From Aureitalea sp. L0-47 (GTDB lineage Bacteria > Bacteroidota > Bacteroidia > Flavobacteriales > Flavobacteriaceae), in assembly GCF_026126405.1 (NCBI RefSeq), contig NZ_JAFMTQ010000007.1:62001-126000 (forward strand): DNA of 64,000 nt, written 5' to 3'. A program made the translations under genes and the position numbers. Under the pieces are notes generated by a model. It had not been told where the DNA came from, searched no databases, and worked only from the letters and a program-made list of their open reading frames with translations. Positions 35,523 through 44,218 of this stretch are shown one piece after another; the first letter of the stretch is position 1; each line of letters opens with the position of its first letter.

Positions 35523-36497
35523 ATGAAACTAGCACGATTGGCCCTCTTAGGGCTCATATTTATTTTTACTTCTTGCGAAAAAACAGGTGAAGGAAACAAA
35601 TACTTACTCAAGTCTCTGGGTAATATCAACACCCTTCAGGTAATCATAGAAAACGACTTGTGGAATGGCGAGGTTGGAGAAGAGATCCGAGGTTATTTTG
35701 CGGCTCCGGTAGACGGGCTTCCACAGGACGAGCCGCTGTTTTCCATGAACCAGATGCCGCCATCTACTTACACGGACTTTGCCAGGAAATACAGAACCTT
35801 TCTTCACGTTTCCATTGGGGATACAGCAGGCGTAGCGATTAAGAATAACCCATACGCCAAACCACAGACGGGCGCATTTATCGTAGGAAAGGATATAGCG
35901 GATATTAAAAGGCTGCTTGAGAAGAATTATCAGCAGATCATAGCGGCGTTTAAAGCTTCAGAAATAAAAGAAAAACAACGACGAATAAAAATATCTCTCA
36001 AGAAAACAGATTCACTGAAAAAATTCTTCGGAATCAATATGAAAATACCTTCTGCCTATCGATTCGCGGCGGAGAATAAAGATTTCATTTGGTACCGAAA
36101 GGCATTAAAATCGGGCGAGACGAACATCGTAGTTTACGAAGTACCAATGGATCTCATACGCAGTGACAGCACTAGTGTAGCCGATATTATTAAAATCAGG
36201 GATTCGATAGGAGGAAACCTGGTTCCTGTGGAGGAAGGTGGCCGATTTATCACCGAGGCATATTACGCGCCTTATATCTTTAAAACCAAGATAGACGGCC
36301 TGCCAGCCTACGAAACCAAGGGAATTTGGGAGGTTAAAACCCAATTTATGGGAGGGCCATTTCTGAACTATGCCGTAAAGGATTCGGTGAATAACAGGTA
36401 TGTGATCCTGGAAGGGTTTGTGTATGCGCCGGCTACCAGTAAGCGGGATTTACAATTCGAGTTGGAAGCAATACTTCGGTCCGCGAAATTTCAATAA
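35523..36497 (+). CDS. DUF4837 family lipoprotein
   Basis: This 324-residue protein has a lipoprotein signal peptide with the lipid-attached cysteine at residue 18 (FIFTSCEK). The remainder follows the DUF4837 pattern known only in Bacteroidota: LLKSLGNINTLQVIIENDLWNG near the start, then two alpha/beta repeats, the second beginning near residue 185 with IPSAYRFAAENKDFIWYRK. No enzyme motif is visible. The adjacent transglycosylase suggests an envelope role, which is inference. A hairpin terminator lies six bases past the stop. Confidence 0.87.
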   Translation: MKLARLALLGLIFIFTSCEKTGEGNKYLLKSLGNINTLQVIIENDLWNGEVGEEIRGYFAAPVDGLPQDEPLFSMNQMPPSTYTDFARKYRTFLHVSIGDTAGVAIKNNPYAKPQTGAFIVGKDIADIKRLLEKNYQQIIAAFKASEIKEKQRRIKISLKKTDSLKKFFGINMKIPSAYRFAAENKDFIWYRKALKSGETNIVVYEVPMDLIRSDSTSVADIIKIRDSIGGNLVPVEEGGRFITEAYYAPYIFKTKIDGLPAYETKGIWEVKTQFMGGPFLNYAVKDSVNNRYVILEGFVYAPATSKRDLQFELEAILRSAKFQ

Positions 36498-36524
36498 AAA
36501 AACCGGGTAGTTCCCACTACCCGG
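36496..36524 (-). terminator. Terminator between DUF4837 gene and tatA
   Basis: A perfect 8-bp stem CCGGGTAG / CTACCCGG (36503-36510 and 36517-36524) has a six-base loop. On the minus strand a T-run of about seven follows, ending the tatA transcript. On the plus side a weaker T-rich stretch follows, so it may work in both directions. Confidence 0.88.
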
Positions 36525-36550
36525 CTTCTATATTTATCCTTATCAGGAAG

Positions 36551-36733
36551 TTATTCCTCTATTTTTTTGTCGCTATTATCCTCTTTTGACGCTTCTTTGA
36601 ATTCTTTGATCCCACTTCCCAGGCCTCGCATCAATTCAGGTATTTTTCTTCCACCAAAGAGTAATAATACAATCACAACAATAAGTACAATTTGCCATGG
36701 GCCGATTGCAAGGGGTAAAAGTAATGCAGTCAT
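36551..36733 (-). CDS. tatA: Twin-arginine translocase subunit TatA/TatE
   Basis: This 60-residue protein has the TatA layout: a short N-terminal membrane helix ([15 protein letters not shown]), the hinge [23 protein letters not shown] with the conserved Phe-Gly, and a charged amphipathic tail. TatA forms the pore that exports folded proteins. The ATG at 36733 is chosen; upstream in-frame codons would cross the promoter box. tatC is not beside it, so the Tat genes are split, as is common in flavobacteria. Confidence 0.94.
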   Translation of the reverse strand: MTALLLPLAIGPWQIVLIVVIVLLLFGGRKIPELMRGLGSGIKEFKEASKEDNSDKKIEE

Positions 36734-36752
36734 CTTTAAGAAATTTATAAGA

Positions 36753-36781
36753 CAAAGGTAACAAGAATTCCTTAGATACAA
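36753..36781 (-). promoter_or_regulatory. Promoter of tatA
   Basis: On the minus strand a TTG (36779-36781) and an exact -7 box TACCTTTG (36760-36753) are separated by 18 bases, a full match to the Bacteroidota promoter layout. Confidence 0.7.
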
Positions 36782-36822
36782 CGTTTTCAGGGTAAGTTTA
36801 GCATACTCGGAAGGGGTTTAAT

Positions 36823-36830
36823 TATATTTG
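36823..36830 (+). promoter_or_regulatory. Promoter -7 box of the M23 peptidase gene
   Basis: TATATTTG is an exact TAnnTTTG match 21 bases before the ATG; no TTG stands at the -33 position. Confidence 0.55.
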
Positions 36831-36851
36831 CAAACCAGGAACAAGGATTAA

Positions 36852-37718
36852 ATGACGGCAAAGAAAAAAAGTAAGGGAAGGATCAAAAGAAAGCTACTGC
36901 ACAAGTATAGACTGGTGGTATTGAATGAAGATACTTTCGAGGAGCGGTTTTCTTTTAAACTGAACCGATTGAACGTTTTCGTGTTCAGCACCATATTCGC
37001 AGTTTTCCTAATTGCTTTGACTACCCTGCTGATAGCATTTACACCACTTCGGGAATACATTCCGGGATATTCCTCCACTGCCTTAAAGCAGAAGGCCACG
37101 GACCTTACCTTCAAAACCGACTCACTGCAACAGGTGATAAATATCAACGAAAGCTACCTCGCCTCCATACGAAAAGTACTTTCAGGAGATGTAAAAACGG
37201 TGGAATTCAATAAAGATTCGGTTTTGGAACTTGCGAGTCAGAATCCTTCGGAAGTTGACTTTTCGCCTTCCCGGGAGGATTCATTGCTGCGCGAAAAAGT
37301 GTTTCAGGAAGACAAATATAACCCACTAGTAGATCCGGAAGTCGTTACTATCGTACTCTTCCCACCTGTTAAAGGAACGGTTTCTGAAGGGTATAATCCC
37401 GAGGAAAAACATTATGCTGTCGACATAGTAACCGCCAAGGATGCCCCGGTAAAAGCTACGGCAGACGGAACCGTAATTTTTGCAGAGTGGACGGCAGAAA
37501 CAGGCTATGTTATCATCCTGGAACACAAGAATGGTCTTATTTCAGTATACAAACACAATGCTTCCCTGGCAAAAGAACAAGGTGAGCTTGTGAAAGCAGG
37601 AGAGGTAATTGCTGCGGCCGGGAATACCGGGGAACTTTCTACGGGACCCCACCTGCATTTTGAGATCTGGAGTGAAGGCTACCCAATTGATCCTGCTAAT
37701 TTTATAGATTTCGACTAA
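36852..37718 (+). CDS. M23 family metallopeptidase (LytM domain), membrane-anchored
   Basis: This 288-residue protein has a basic cytoplasmic N-terminus (AKKKSKGRIKRKLLHKYR), one transmembrane helix (about 43-65), a predicted helical stalk (about 75-160) and a C-terminal LytM domain (about 185-285). The zinc motifs are recognisable: HYAVDI (the HxxxD site) and GPHLHFEIW (the HxH site). It either cuts peptidoglycan cross-links or, like EnvC relatives, regulates an amidase. It runs into the GH3 gene after two bases. Confidence 0.93.
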   Translation: MTAKKKSKGRIKRKLLHKYRLVVLNEDTFEERFSFKLNRLNVFVFSTIFAVFLIALTTLLIAFTPLREYIPGYSSTALKQKATDLTFKTDSLQQVININESYLASIRKVLSGDVKTVEFNKDSVLELASQNPSEVDFSPSREDSLLREKVFQEDKYNPLVDPEVVTIVLFPPVKGTVSEGYNPEEKHYAVDIVTAKDAPVKATADGTVIFAEWTAETGYVIILEHKNGLISVYKHNASLAKEQGELVKAGEVIAAAGNTGELSTGPHLHFEIWSEGYPIDPANFIDFD

Positions 37719-37720
37719 CT

Positions 37721-39217
37721 ATGAAGTTTAAAGCTTTAGCTGCCAAGATCTTCGCTGCCCGGGTTGCCAGACGCAACAAGAAGTGGATTTCGAAACCACT
37801 GAAAACACAGCAAAAAGTCTTCCGGTCCCTCCTAAAACAAGCTGCAAATACCCAATTTGGAAAAGATCATGGATTCAGCGAGATCGAAACCTACGAGGAT
37901 TTCACCAAACGCGTGCCCGTTCGGGATTACGAAGGTCTGAGGCCTTATGTAGACAAAATGGTTGCCGGTGAGCCCGATATTCTCTGGCCCGGTAAACCAT
38001 TGTACTTTGCCAAGACCTCAGGAACCACTTCCGGTGCCAAGTTCATACCGCTTACCAAGGCGTCCATGCCAACCCATATTCGCGCAGCCCGGGATGCCAT
38101 CCTCTCTTATATTCATGAAACAGGGAATTCGGATTTTGTGTCGGGAAAGATGATCTTTCTTCAAGGAAATCCAATCCTGAAAGAAGAAAATGGGATTAAA
38201 CTGGGCAGATTGTCGGGAATAGTGGCTCATTATGTCCCGGGATACCTTCAACGAAACCGCCTACCCAGCTGGGAGACAAATTGTATAGACGATTGGGAGG
38301 CCAAGGTTGACGCTATTGTTGAGGAGACGAAGAAGGAGAACATGACGGTTATTAGCGGAATACCTTCCTGGGTGCAGATGTATTTCGAACGACTTATCGA
38401 GACATCCGGAAAGAAGGTGGGAGAGCTATTCAGCAACTTCAATTTGTTTATCTACGGAGGCGTGAATTACGAACCGTATCGGGCGAAATTTGAGGCGCTT
38501 ATCGGGAGGAAGGTAGACAGTATCGAGCTGTATCCGGCCAGCGAAGGATTTTTCGCTTACCAGGACAAACAGGGCGAACGCGGCATGTTGCTTTTGCTGA
38601 ATTCAGGTATGTTCTATGAGTTTATCGAAGCGGAGCATTTCTTCGATGAAAACCCAAAGAGGGTAATGATTTCAGAAGTAAAAACAGGAGTTAATTACGT
38701 GATGATCATTTCTACCAACGCCGGACTATGGGGATATAACATTGGTGACACGATACAGTTTACTTCTACAAATCCGTACAGGGTGATCGTTTCCGGAAGG
38801 ATCAAGCATTTTATTTCGGCATTCGGGGAGCATGTAATTGGCAAGGAAGTAGAACAGGCAATGCAACTCGCAATGCAGGATCACGGTTTTAGTATTACTG
38901 AATTTACCGTGGCGCCGCAAACAAACCCCGATGACAAAGGACTTCCTTACCACGAATGGTTGATCGAGTTCGATAGCTCCCCTGAAGACCTGAGTGCTAT
39001 TGCCGAGACTATCGACAAGCACATGCAGGATCAGAACAGCTACTATTTCGACTTGATCTCGGGCAAGATATTACAGCCGCTTCGAATTAAATCCCTGAAA
39101 AAAGACAGCTTCAATTTATTGATGAAACAACAGGGTAAATTAGGAGGACAAAACAAGGTGCCGAGACTATCGAATGACCGTAAAATTGCAGACGGGTTAT
39201 ACGATCTACAACCGTAA
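37721..39217 (+). CDS. GH3 auxin-responsive promoter family adenylating enzyme
   Basis: This 498-residue protein matches the GH3 family, which in plants joins amino acids to hormones through an acyl-adenylate. The ATP-binding signature FAKTSGTTSGAKFIPLT is near residues 89-105, and SIELYPASEGFFAYQ and WGYNIGDTIQFTSTNPYR further along are GH3-type adenylation motifs. Bacterial homologues are common in Bacteroidota but their substrates are unknown. It begins two bases after the M23 stop codon and is followed 24 bases later by the phosphorylase-like gene. Confidence 0.93.
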   Translation: MKFKALAAKIFAARVARRNKKWISKPLKTQQKVFRSLLKQAANTQFGKDHGFSEIETYEDFTKRVPVRDYEGLRPYVDKMVAGEPDILWPGKPLYFAKTSGTTSGAKFIPLTKASMPTHIRAARDAILSYIHETGNSDFVSGKMIFLQGNPILKEENGIKLGRLSGIVAHYVPGYLQRNRLPSWETNCIDDWEAKVDAIVEETKKENMTVISGIPSWVQMYFERLIETSGKKVGELFSNFNLFIYGGVNYEPYRAKFEALIGRKVDSIELYPASEGFFAYQDKQGERGMLLLLNSGMFYEFIEAEHFFDENPKRVMISEVKTGVNYVMIISTNAGLWGYNIGDTIQFTSTNPYRVIVSGRIKHFISAFGEHVIGKEVEQAMQLAMQDHGFSITEFTVAPQTNPDDKGLPYHEWLIEFDSSPEDLSAIAETIDKHMQDQNSYYFDLISGKILQPLRIKSLKKDSFNLLMKQQGKLGGQNKVPRLSNDRKIADGLYDLQP

Positions 39218-39226
39218 AATTAGTAC

Positions 39227-39234
39227 TATCTTTG
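39227..39234 (+). promoter_or_regulatory. Promoter -7 box in front of the DUF6909-like gene
   Basis: TATCTTTG matches TAnnTTTG exactly and ends seven bases before the ATG at 39242. If it is used, the transcript would begin at or next to the start codon (leaderless). Confidence 0.55.
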
Positions 39235-39241
39235 CAGGCAA

Positions 39242-40912
39242 ATGAGCCCATTGACAGCCCATAAAAGAACGCGAGCTCAGGAGAGTTCTGGAGCTATTGA
39301 ACGAATGTACATTACTATGCGGCATTTGTTCAACAGGGGTTTTTATAAGCCTATGGGAATTTCTGGAGAAACCCTTCGCGAATCACTATTGATTCTAAGT
39401 CCGGAAATATACGGTACAATAACTGAAGAGAAAATTGAACTGGAAGGCTTGCTTTACGTAATAGACCGTTTGCCTTATGGTATCGAGGAATGTCGCTTCA
39501 TTAACCTTACATCCGATGAGGGTTACAAGAACTCACATTTCAAACCTATAATCCCGGCCAAACGCCGCCGAAACTGTTATCGCATTGACGAGGAGCAGAT
39601 GAACATTGAGATTACAAGAGGGCGTTCGGAGATATATGACATACTAACTCACCTTACGTTTCTGTATATCGAGTCGCATAAGATCATGAAACAGGTTATG
39701 ATCAATGAAGCAGGCGATCTGATCCGCGACTGGCATAAACTGGAAGAGGCTGTGAAGGTGAACAAAGAACTTTCGCAGAAAGACAAGGAGATAGCCCTAA
39801 CCCATACCGCCAATTTCCTTGGAAGAACCTTCGAGGAAGTAAATGCAATTTACCCGTTGTTCGAATGTCCTGAGATCAATAACAGGTTTCTAAACATCAT
39901 CTACTATCTTGGGAAAAGGGCCATGGAGGAGGAAATGACAGGCACTAAGCGACTCATTACGTTTAGCCCTGTCCTGCGAGAACGCCTGGGTCATCATATC
40001 CACGGAGAGCAATGGGCGTTGAATATTAAGAGAGTCCTTGATGATAAAGGCCTGTTGCGCAGGCCTCTGCATGTGATCAGCGCGAATATGCACAGCGTTT
40101 TGAATAGCCTCTTCGCCGCCAAAGCACTCACCTCTGAATTCAAAGATTCGGACCCAATGGTTATTTTCGAGAAACTCAGCGATCCTAAGAGCCTGAAACT
40201 GCAGCAAAAGGTTAAGAAATATGGTTTGGCCAACGGAATGACCTATATCGAAGACGATTCCGGGGCGAATATCAATGTTCAGATATTCGACTCCAAGTAC
40301 TTCTACGTTCCGGCTGTTGATATGCCGGAAGAAGATATGCCCGTGATCATAGTTATGGATTATGCCTTTGGAGAACAGGCCTATGAAACCATGGATGAAC
40401 TACTAAAACCCTATATTATCAACGGTAAGCGTGAGCTTATGCACGTTGAATCCATTTCAATTATGGGAAAAGCGGGTATTTTGAGTGGCAAGAAAGGCGA
40501 CATCATGATTCCCAGTGCACACGTATTTGAAGGGACTGCCGATAATTACCCTTTTAAGAACAAGCTGAAAAAATCACATTTTGACGACGTGGATATCGAC
40601 GTTTGTTCGGGAACCATGATCACGGTGTTGGGAACATCACTGCAAAACAGGGAGATTCTCAAGTTCTTTCATAATTCTACCTGGAACGTTATCGGACTGG
40701 AGATGGAGGGAGCTCACTATCAGAAAGCGATTCAGTCGGCGTCTAAAATTCGGGGGAGTATAAGTCCGAAAGTCGCCGTTAGATACGCATATTATGCTTC
40801 GGATAACCCATTGGAAAGTGGTAGCACCTTAGCATCTGGCGGACTCGGAACCGCAGGGGTAAAACCCACTTACGTGATAACCGAAAAAATGTTAAAACAG
40901 ATTTTAGCCTAA
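39242..40912 (+). CDS. DUF6909-like protein with a nucleoside-phosphorylase-like C-terminal half
   Basis: This 556-residue cytoplasmic protein belongs to a flavobacterial family I recall as DUF6909. The N-terminal half (about 1-310) is helical with no known motif. The C-terminal half (about 350-556) follows the pattern of the purine nucleoside phosphorylase / nucleosidase superfamily: MGKAGILSGKKGDIMIP (like the Gly-rich strand and GD motif), then VCSGTMITV, then GLEMEGAHYQKA (the EMEGA motif that holds the ribose). The layout resembles AMP nucleosidase, which also has a regulatory N-terminal domain. The activity is therefore inferred, not known. It precedes rfbB by 14 bases. Confidence 0.75.
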   Translation: MSPLTAHKRTRAQESSGAIERMYITMRHLFNRGFYKPMGISGETLRESLLILSPEIYGTITEEKIELEGLLYVIDRLPYGIEECRFINLTSDEGYKNSHFKPIIPAKRRRNCYRIDEEQMNIEITRGRSEIYDILTHLTFLYIESHKIMKQVMINEAGDLIRDWHKLEEAVKVNKELSQKDKEIALTHTANFLGRTFEEVNAIYPLFECPEINNRFLNIIYYLGKRAMEEEMTGTKRLITFSPVLRERLGHHIHGEQWALNIKRVLDDKGLLRRPLHVISANMHSVLNSLFAAKALTSEFKDSDPMVIFEKLSDPKSLKLQQKVKKYGLANGMTYIEDDSGANINVQIFDSKYFYVPAVDMPEEDMPVIIVMDYAFGEQAYETMDELLKPYIINGKRELMHVESISIMGKAGILSGKKGDIMIPSAHVFEGTADNYPFKNKLKKSHFDDVDIDVCSGTMITVLGTSLQNREILKFFHNSTWNVIGLEMEGAHYQKAIQSASKIRGSISPKVAVRYAYYASDNPLESGSTLASGGLGTAGVKPTYVITEKMLKQILA

Positions 40913-40926
40913 TCTAAAAATATATT

Positions 40927-41946
40927 TTGAAACACACTAACATACTGATTACCGGGGGTGCAGGATTCATAGGATCCAATTATGTCATTCATTTGCTCGA
41001 ATCGACCGAAGCAATCGTTTATGTATTAGACAAGCTTACTTATGCCGGTGATATGAGAAATTTGGAGTCGGTTTCCAACCATACGAACTTCCATTTTATA
41101 CAGGGGGATATTTGCGACAAGGATTTTGTATCTGAAATGTTCCGGAAGCACGAATTCGACCAGGTTGTTCACTTTGCGGCAGAATCGCATGTGGATAATT
41201 CCATAAGCGGACCTTCGGCATTCATTGAAACTAATATCGTAGGGACCTTTAACCTGCTTCAGGCGTCTTACGCTACCTGGATGAATGGCCCCGGACAATT
41301 CAAAGACGAGTTCAGGCACGCCCGCTTCCTGCATGTTTCAACCGATGAGGTTTACGGATCCCTGGGAGAGACCGGGCTATTTACCGAAAGCACGGCATAT
41401 GCCCCGAACAGTCCGTATAGCGCGTCTAAGGCGTCTTCAGACTTTATTGTTCGTAGTTACTTTCACACATACCAGTTACCTGTTGTAACTACCAACTGTT
41501 CGAATAACTACGGCCCTAATCAGCATAAAGAGAAGTTGATCCCTACCATCATTCGCAAGGCCCTGGCTGGGGAGTCTATCCCTATTTACGGTGACGGCAC
41601 CAATGTAAGGGACTGGCTCTATGTTCTGGACCATTGTAAAGGGATCAAACTAGCTGTAGAAAAAGGTCAATTGGGAGAGACGTACAACATTGGAGGCCGA
41701 AATGAAAGAAAAAACCTGTACATCGCCGAGAAAATTTGTGATATTCTTGACGAAATGGCACCAAAAGATACAGCTTACAAAGAACAAATTACCTTTGTAA
41801 CAGATCGGCCCGGGCATGATTTCAGATATGCTATTGACGCCACGAAAATAGAAAACGAACTTGGCTGGAAGGCGGATGAGAATTTCGAATCCGGAATTAC
41901 TAAAACCATAGAGTGGTACCTTCAGCACAGAGAAAGATTAGACTAA
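40927..41946 (+). CDS. rfbB: dTDP-glucose 4,6-dehydratase
   Basis: This 339-residue extended SDR enzyme makes dTDP-4-keto-6-deoxyglucose, the second step to dTDP-rhamnose. The NAD-binding [10 protein letters not shown] is at about residues 9-18. The catalytic TDEVYGS and YSASKASSD (Tyr-x3-Lys) motifs and the substrate-binding [17 protein letters not shown] are present. The start codon is TTG; no ATG is available near it. It is the first sugar gene of the polysaccharide locus, and rfbA follows after one base. Confidence 0.96.
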   Translation: MKHTNILITGGAGFIGSNYVIHLLESTEAIVYVLDKLTYAGDMRNLESVSNHTNFHFIQGDICDKDFVSEMFRKHEFDQVVHFAAESHVDNSISGPSAFIETNIVGTFNLLQASYATWMNGPGQFKDEFRHARFLHVSTDEVYGSLGETGLFTESTAYAPNSPYSASKASSDFIVRSYFHTYQLPVVTTNCSNNYGPNQHKEKLIPTIIRKALAGESIPIYGDGTNVRDWLYVLDHCKGIKLAVEKGQLGETYNIGGRNERKNLYIAEKICDILDEMAPKDTAYKEQITFVTDRPGHDFRYAIDATKIENELGWKADENFESGITKTIEWYLQHRERLD

Positions 41947-41947
41947 T

Positions 41948-42805
41948 ATGAAAGGAATAGTACTGGCCGGAGGATCCGGAACAAGACTTCACCCAATTAC
42001 ACTTGCCATAAGCAAGCAACTCATGCCGGTTTACGACAAGCCCATGATCTATTATCCGTTATCAACGCTAATGTATTCCGGGATCCGTGAAATATTGATC
42101 ATTTCCACTCCGCAGGACCTTCCCTTGTTTAAAAAACTATTGGGAGATGGTTCTAAATACGGATGTGAATTTCACTATGCTGTTCAGGAAGAACCAAAGG
42201 GCCTAGCAGAAGCATTCATTATTGGAAAGGACTTTATAGGAGACGATAAAGTTGCGTTGATCCTTGGAGATAATATTTTCTACGGAACAGGCCTGAAAGA
42301 GCTACTGCTTTCCAACAATGATCCTGAGGGCGGCGTTATCTATGCCTATCACGTGCACGACCCGGAACGTTATGGGGTAGTGGAATTTGACGACTCCGGA
42401 AAAGCCCTGAGTATTGAGGAAAAACCGGAAAACCCCAAATCCAATTATGCCGTACCAGGAATTTATTTTTACGATAATTCCGTAGTTGACATTGCCGCGG
42501 GAATTAAACCCAGTGCTCGAGGAGAACTTGAGATCACCGATGTGAACAACGCCTATCTTAAAGCAGGTAAGCTCAGCGTGAGTATTCTCGACAAAGGAAC
42601 AGCATGGCTGGATACGGGAACATTTGCATCTCTAATGCAGGCAGCCCAGTTTGTTGAGGTGATCGAAGAACGACAAGGGCTTAAAATCGGAGCAATCGAG
42701 GAAGCCGCCTATAATATGGGGTATATTGATGAGAACCAATTGAAGGCGCTGGCAGGCCCCTTGTTGAAAAGCGGATACGGAAAACACTTACTACACCGAA
42801 AATAA
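41948..42805 (+). CDS. rfbA: Glucose-1-phosphate thymidylyltransferase
   Basis: This 285-residue enzyme joins glucose-1-phosphate and dTTP to give dTDP-glucose, the entry step of the rhamnose pathway. The nucleotide-binding [16 protein letters not shown] is at residues 3-18, with ILGDNIFYG for the metal-binding Asp and [11 protein letters not shown], all standard for RmlA. The C-terminal segment that forms the allosteric site of the tetramer is complete. One base separates it from both neighbours, so rfbB, A and C are one transcript. Confidence 0.97.
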   Translation: MKGIVLAGGSGTRLHPITLAISKQLMPVYDKPMIYYPLSTLMYSGIREILIISTPQDLPLFKKLLGDGSKYGCEFHYAVQEEPKGLAEAFIIGKDFIGDDKVALILGDNIFYGTGLKELLLSNNDPEGGVIYAYHVHDPERYGVVEFDDSGKALSIEEKPENPKSNYAVPGIYFYDNSVVDIAAGIKPSARGELEITDVNNAYLKAGKLSVSILDKGTAWLDTGTFASLMQAAQFVEVIEERQGLKIGAIEEAAYNMGYIDENQLKALAGPLLKSGYGKHLLHRK

Positions 42806-42806
42806 A

Positions 42807-43352
42807 TTGGAAAAAATAACTACACCATTAAAAGACTGCTTCATTCTAAAACCCAGGGTTTTTAAAGATTCGCGTGGTTCTTTCTGTGAAACCTTTAATG
42901 CGCGAACCTTTGGAGAAACTACCGGGATCGACGTGGATTTCGTTCAGGATAACCAGTCGTTTTCGTCCTATGGAGTGCTTAGAGGGCTGCATTTTCAGAA
43001 AGGAGAGATGGCACAAGCAAAACTTGTTAGAGTGGTTAAAGGCAGGGTTTACGACGTGGTAGTGGACATCAGGAAAGACTCTCCCACCTTTGGAAAGTCG
43101 TACGGAGTGGAACTCAATGATGAAAACAACCTTCAACTCTTTGTGCCAAGGGGTTTCGCCCATGGATTTGTTGTTTTATCACCGGAGGCTGTATTTAGTT
43201 ATAAATGTGATAATTATTACTCCAGTGAATCGGAAGGAGGAATCATCTATAATGACGCAACCTTAGCGCTGGACTGGCATCTTCCAGAGAAAGATTTCAT
43301 AATTTCAGATAAAGACCTGCAACTTCCCGGTTTCGAGGAGGCAATTTCATGA
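42807..43352 (+). CDS. rfbC: dTDP-4-dehydrorhamnose 3,5-epimerase
   Basis: This 181-residue cupin enzyme epimerises C3 and C5 of dTDP-4-keto-6-deoxyglucose. Recognisable segments are FKDSRGSFCETFN, QDNQSFSSYGVLRGLHFQ with the catalytic His, VVKGRVYDVVVDIRKDSPTFG, and FVPRGFAHGF. The start is TTG, with no ATG nearby. It overlaps rfbD by four bases. All active-site residues I can check are present. Confidence 0.96.
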   Translation: MEKITTPLKDCFILKPRVFKDSRGSFCETFNARTFGETTGIDVDFVQDNQSFSSYGVLRGLHFQKGEMAQAKLVRVVKGRVYDVVVDIRKDSPTFGKSYGVELNDENNLQLFVPRGFAHGFVVLSPEAVFSYKCDNYYSSESEGGIIYNDATLALDWHLPEKDFIISDKDLQLPGFEEAIS

Positions 43353-44212
43353 AGAACGTACTGGTAACAGGGGCAAACGGACAACTTTCAGAATGCATCA
43401 AAAAGGCGGCTTCGGCGTATCCCGATCTGGCAATTAAATTTGCCTCCATAGATGATCTTGATATTACAGATGCGAATGGGGTTCAATCCTATTTTAATGC
43501 TACGGAATTTGATGTTTGTATCAACACAGCGGCCTATACGGCCGTTGATAAGGCGGAAAGCGAAAAGGATCTCGCCTTTGCCGTCAACTCCGAAGCAATG
43601 AAGCATTTGGCAAAGGAATGTGCAGTCCGCCAGATTACACTGATTCATGTTTCAACCGATTATGTCTTTGACGGATCCAAGAACAGCCCTTATAGGGTGG
43701 ATGACCCTACGGGTCCAATAAATGTATATGGCGCATCAAAATTGGGCGGGGAGCAATTCGTTCAGGAATTCTGTTCTAAGTATTTTATCGTTCGCACTTC
43801 CTGGCTCTATTCACAGTTTGGCCATAACTTTTTTAAAACCATACTGAAACACGCTGCTGCCGGCAACCCTCTCACTATCACCACCGAACAGCTGGGGTCG
43901 CCCACCAATGCAAACGACCTGGCCGCAGCTCTACTTGAGATCGCACAGGGTGATTCGAAGTCATATGGCGTCTATCACTTCAGCAATGAAGGCGAAGCAA
44001 CCTGGTACGATTTTGCCAAAGCTATACTGGAAGAGTCGGGACAATTAGACACAACAAACCTTGCCAAAACCGACCATTACCGTACTTTTGCAGACAGACC
44101 CAAGTACAGCATTTTAGACAGCAGTAAACTCTACAGGGAATTTAATGTCACTCCAGTTCATTGGCGCGATAGCTTAAGAACCCTGTTTGTAGAACATAAT
44201 AACCAAAAATAA
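43349..44212 (+). CDS. rfbD: dTDP-4-dehydrorhamnose reductase
   Basis: This 287-residue SDR enzyme reduces the 4-keto group to give dTDP-L-rhamnose. It has the nucleotide-binding VTGANGQLSECI at the N-terminus, NTAAYTAVDKAE, STDYVFDG and the catalytic YGASKLGGE (Tyr-x3-Lys). The substrate loop RTSWLYS is also present. It completes the four-gene rhamnose pathway in the order B, A, C, D. The ATG overlaps the rfbC stop codon, implying coupled translation. Confidence 0.96.
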   Translation: MKNVLVTGANGQLSECIKKAASAYPDLAIKFASIDDLDITDANGVQSYFNATEFDVCINTAAYTAVDKAESEKDLAFAVNSEAMKHLAKECAVRQITLIHVSTDYVFDGSKNSPYRVDDPTGPINVYGASKLGGEQFVQEFCSKYFIVRTSWLYSQFGHNFFKTILKHAAAGNPLTITTEQLGSPTNANDLAAALLEIAQGDSKSYGVYHFSNEGEATWYDFAKAILEESGQLDTTNLAKTDHYRTFADRPKYSILDSSKLYREFNVTPVHWRDSLRTLFVEHNNQK

Positions 44213-44218
44213 AAGAGA

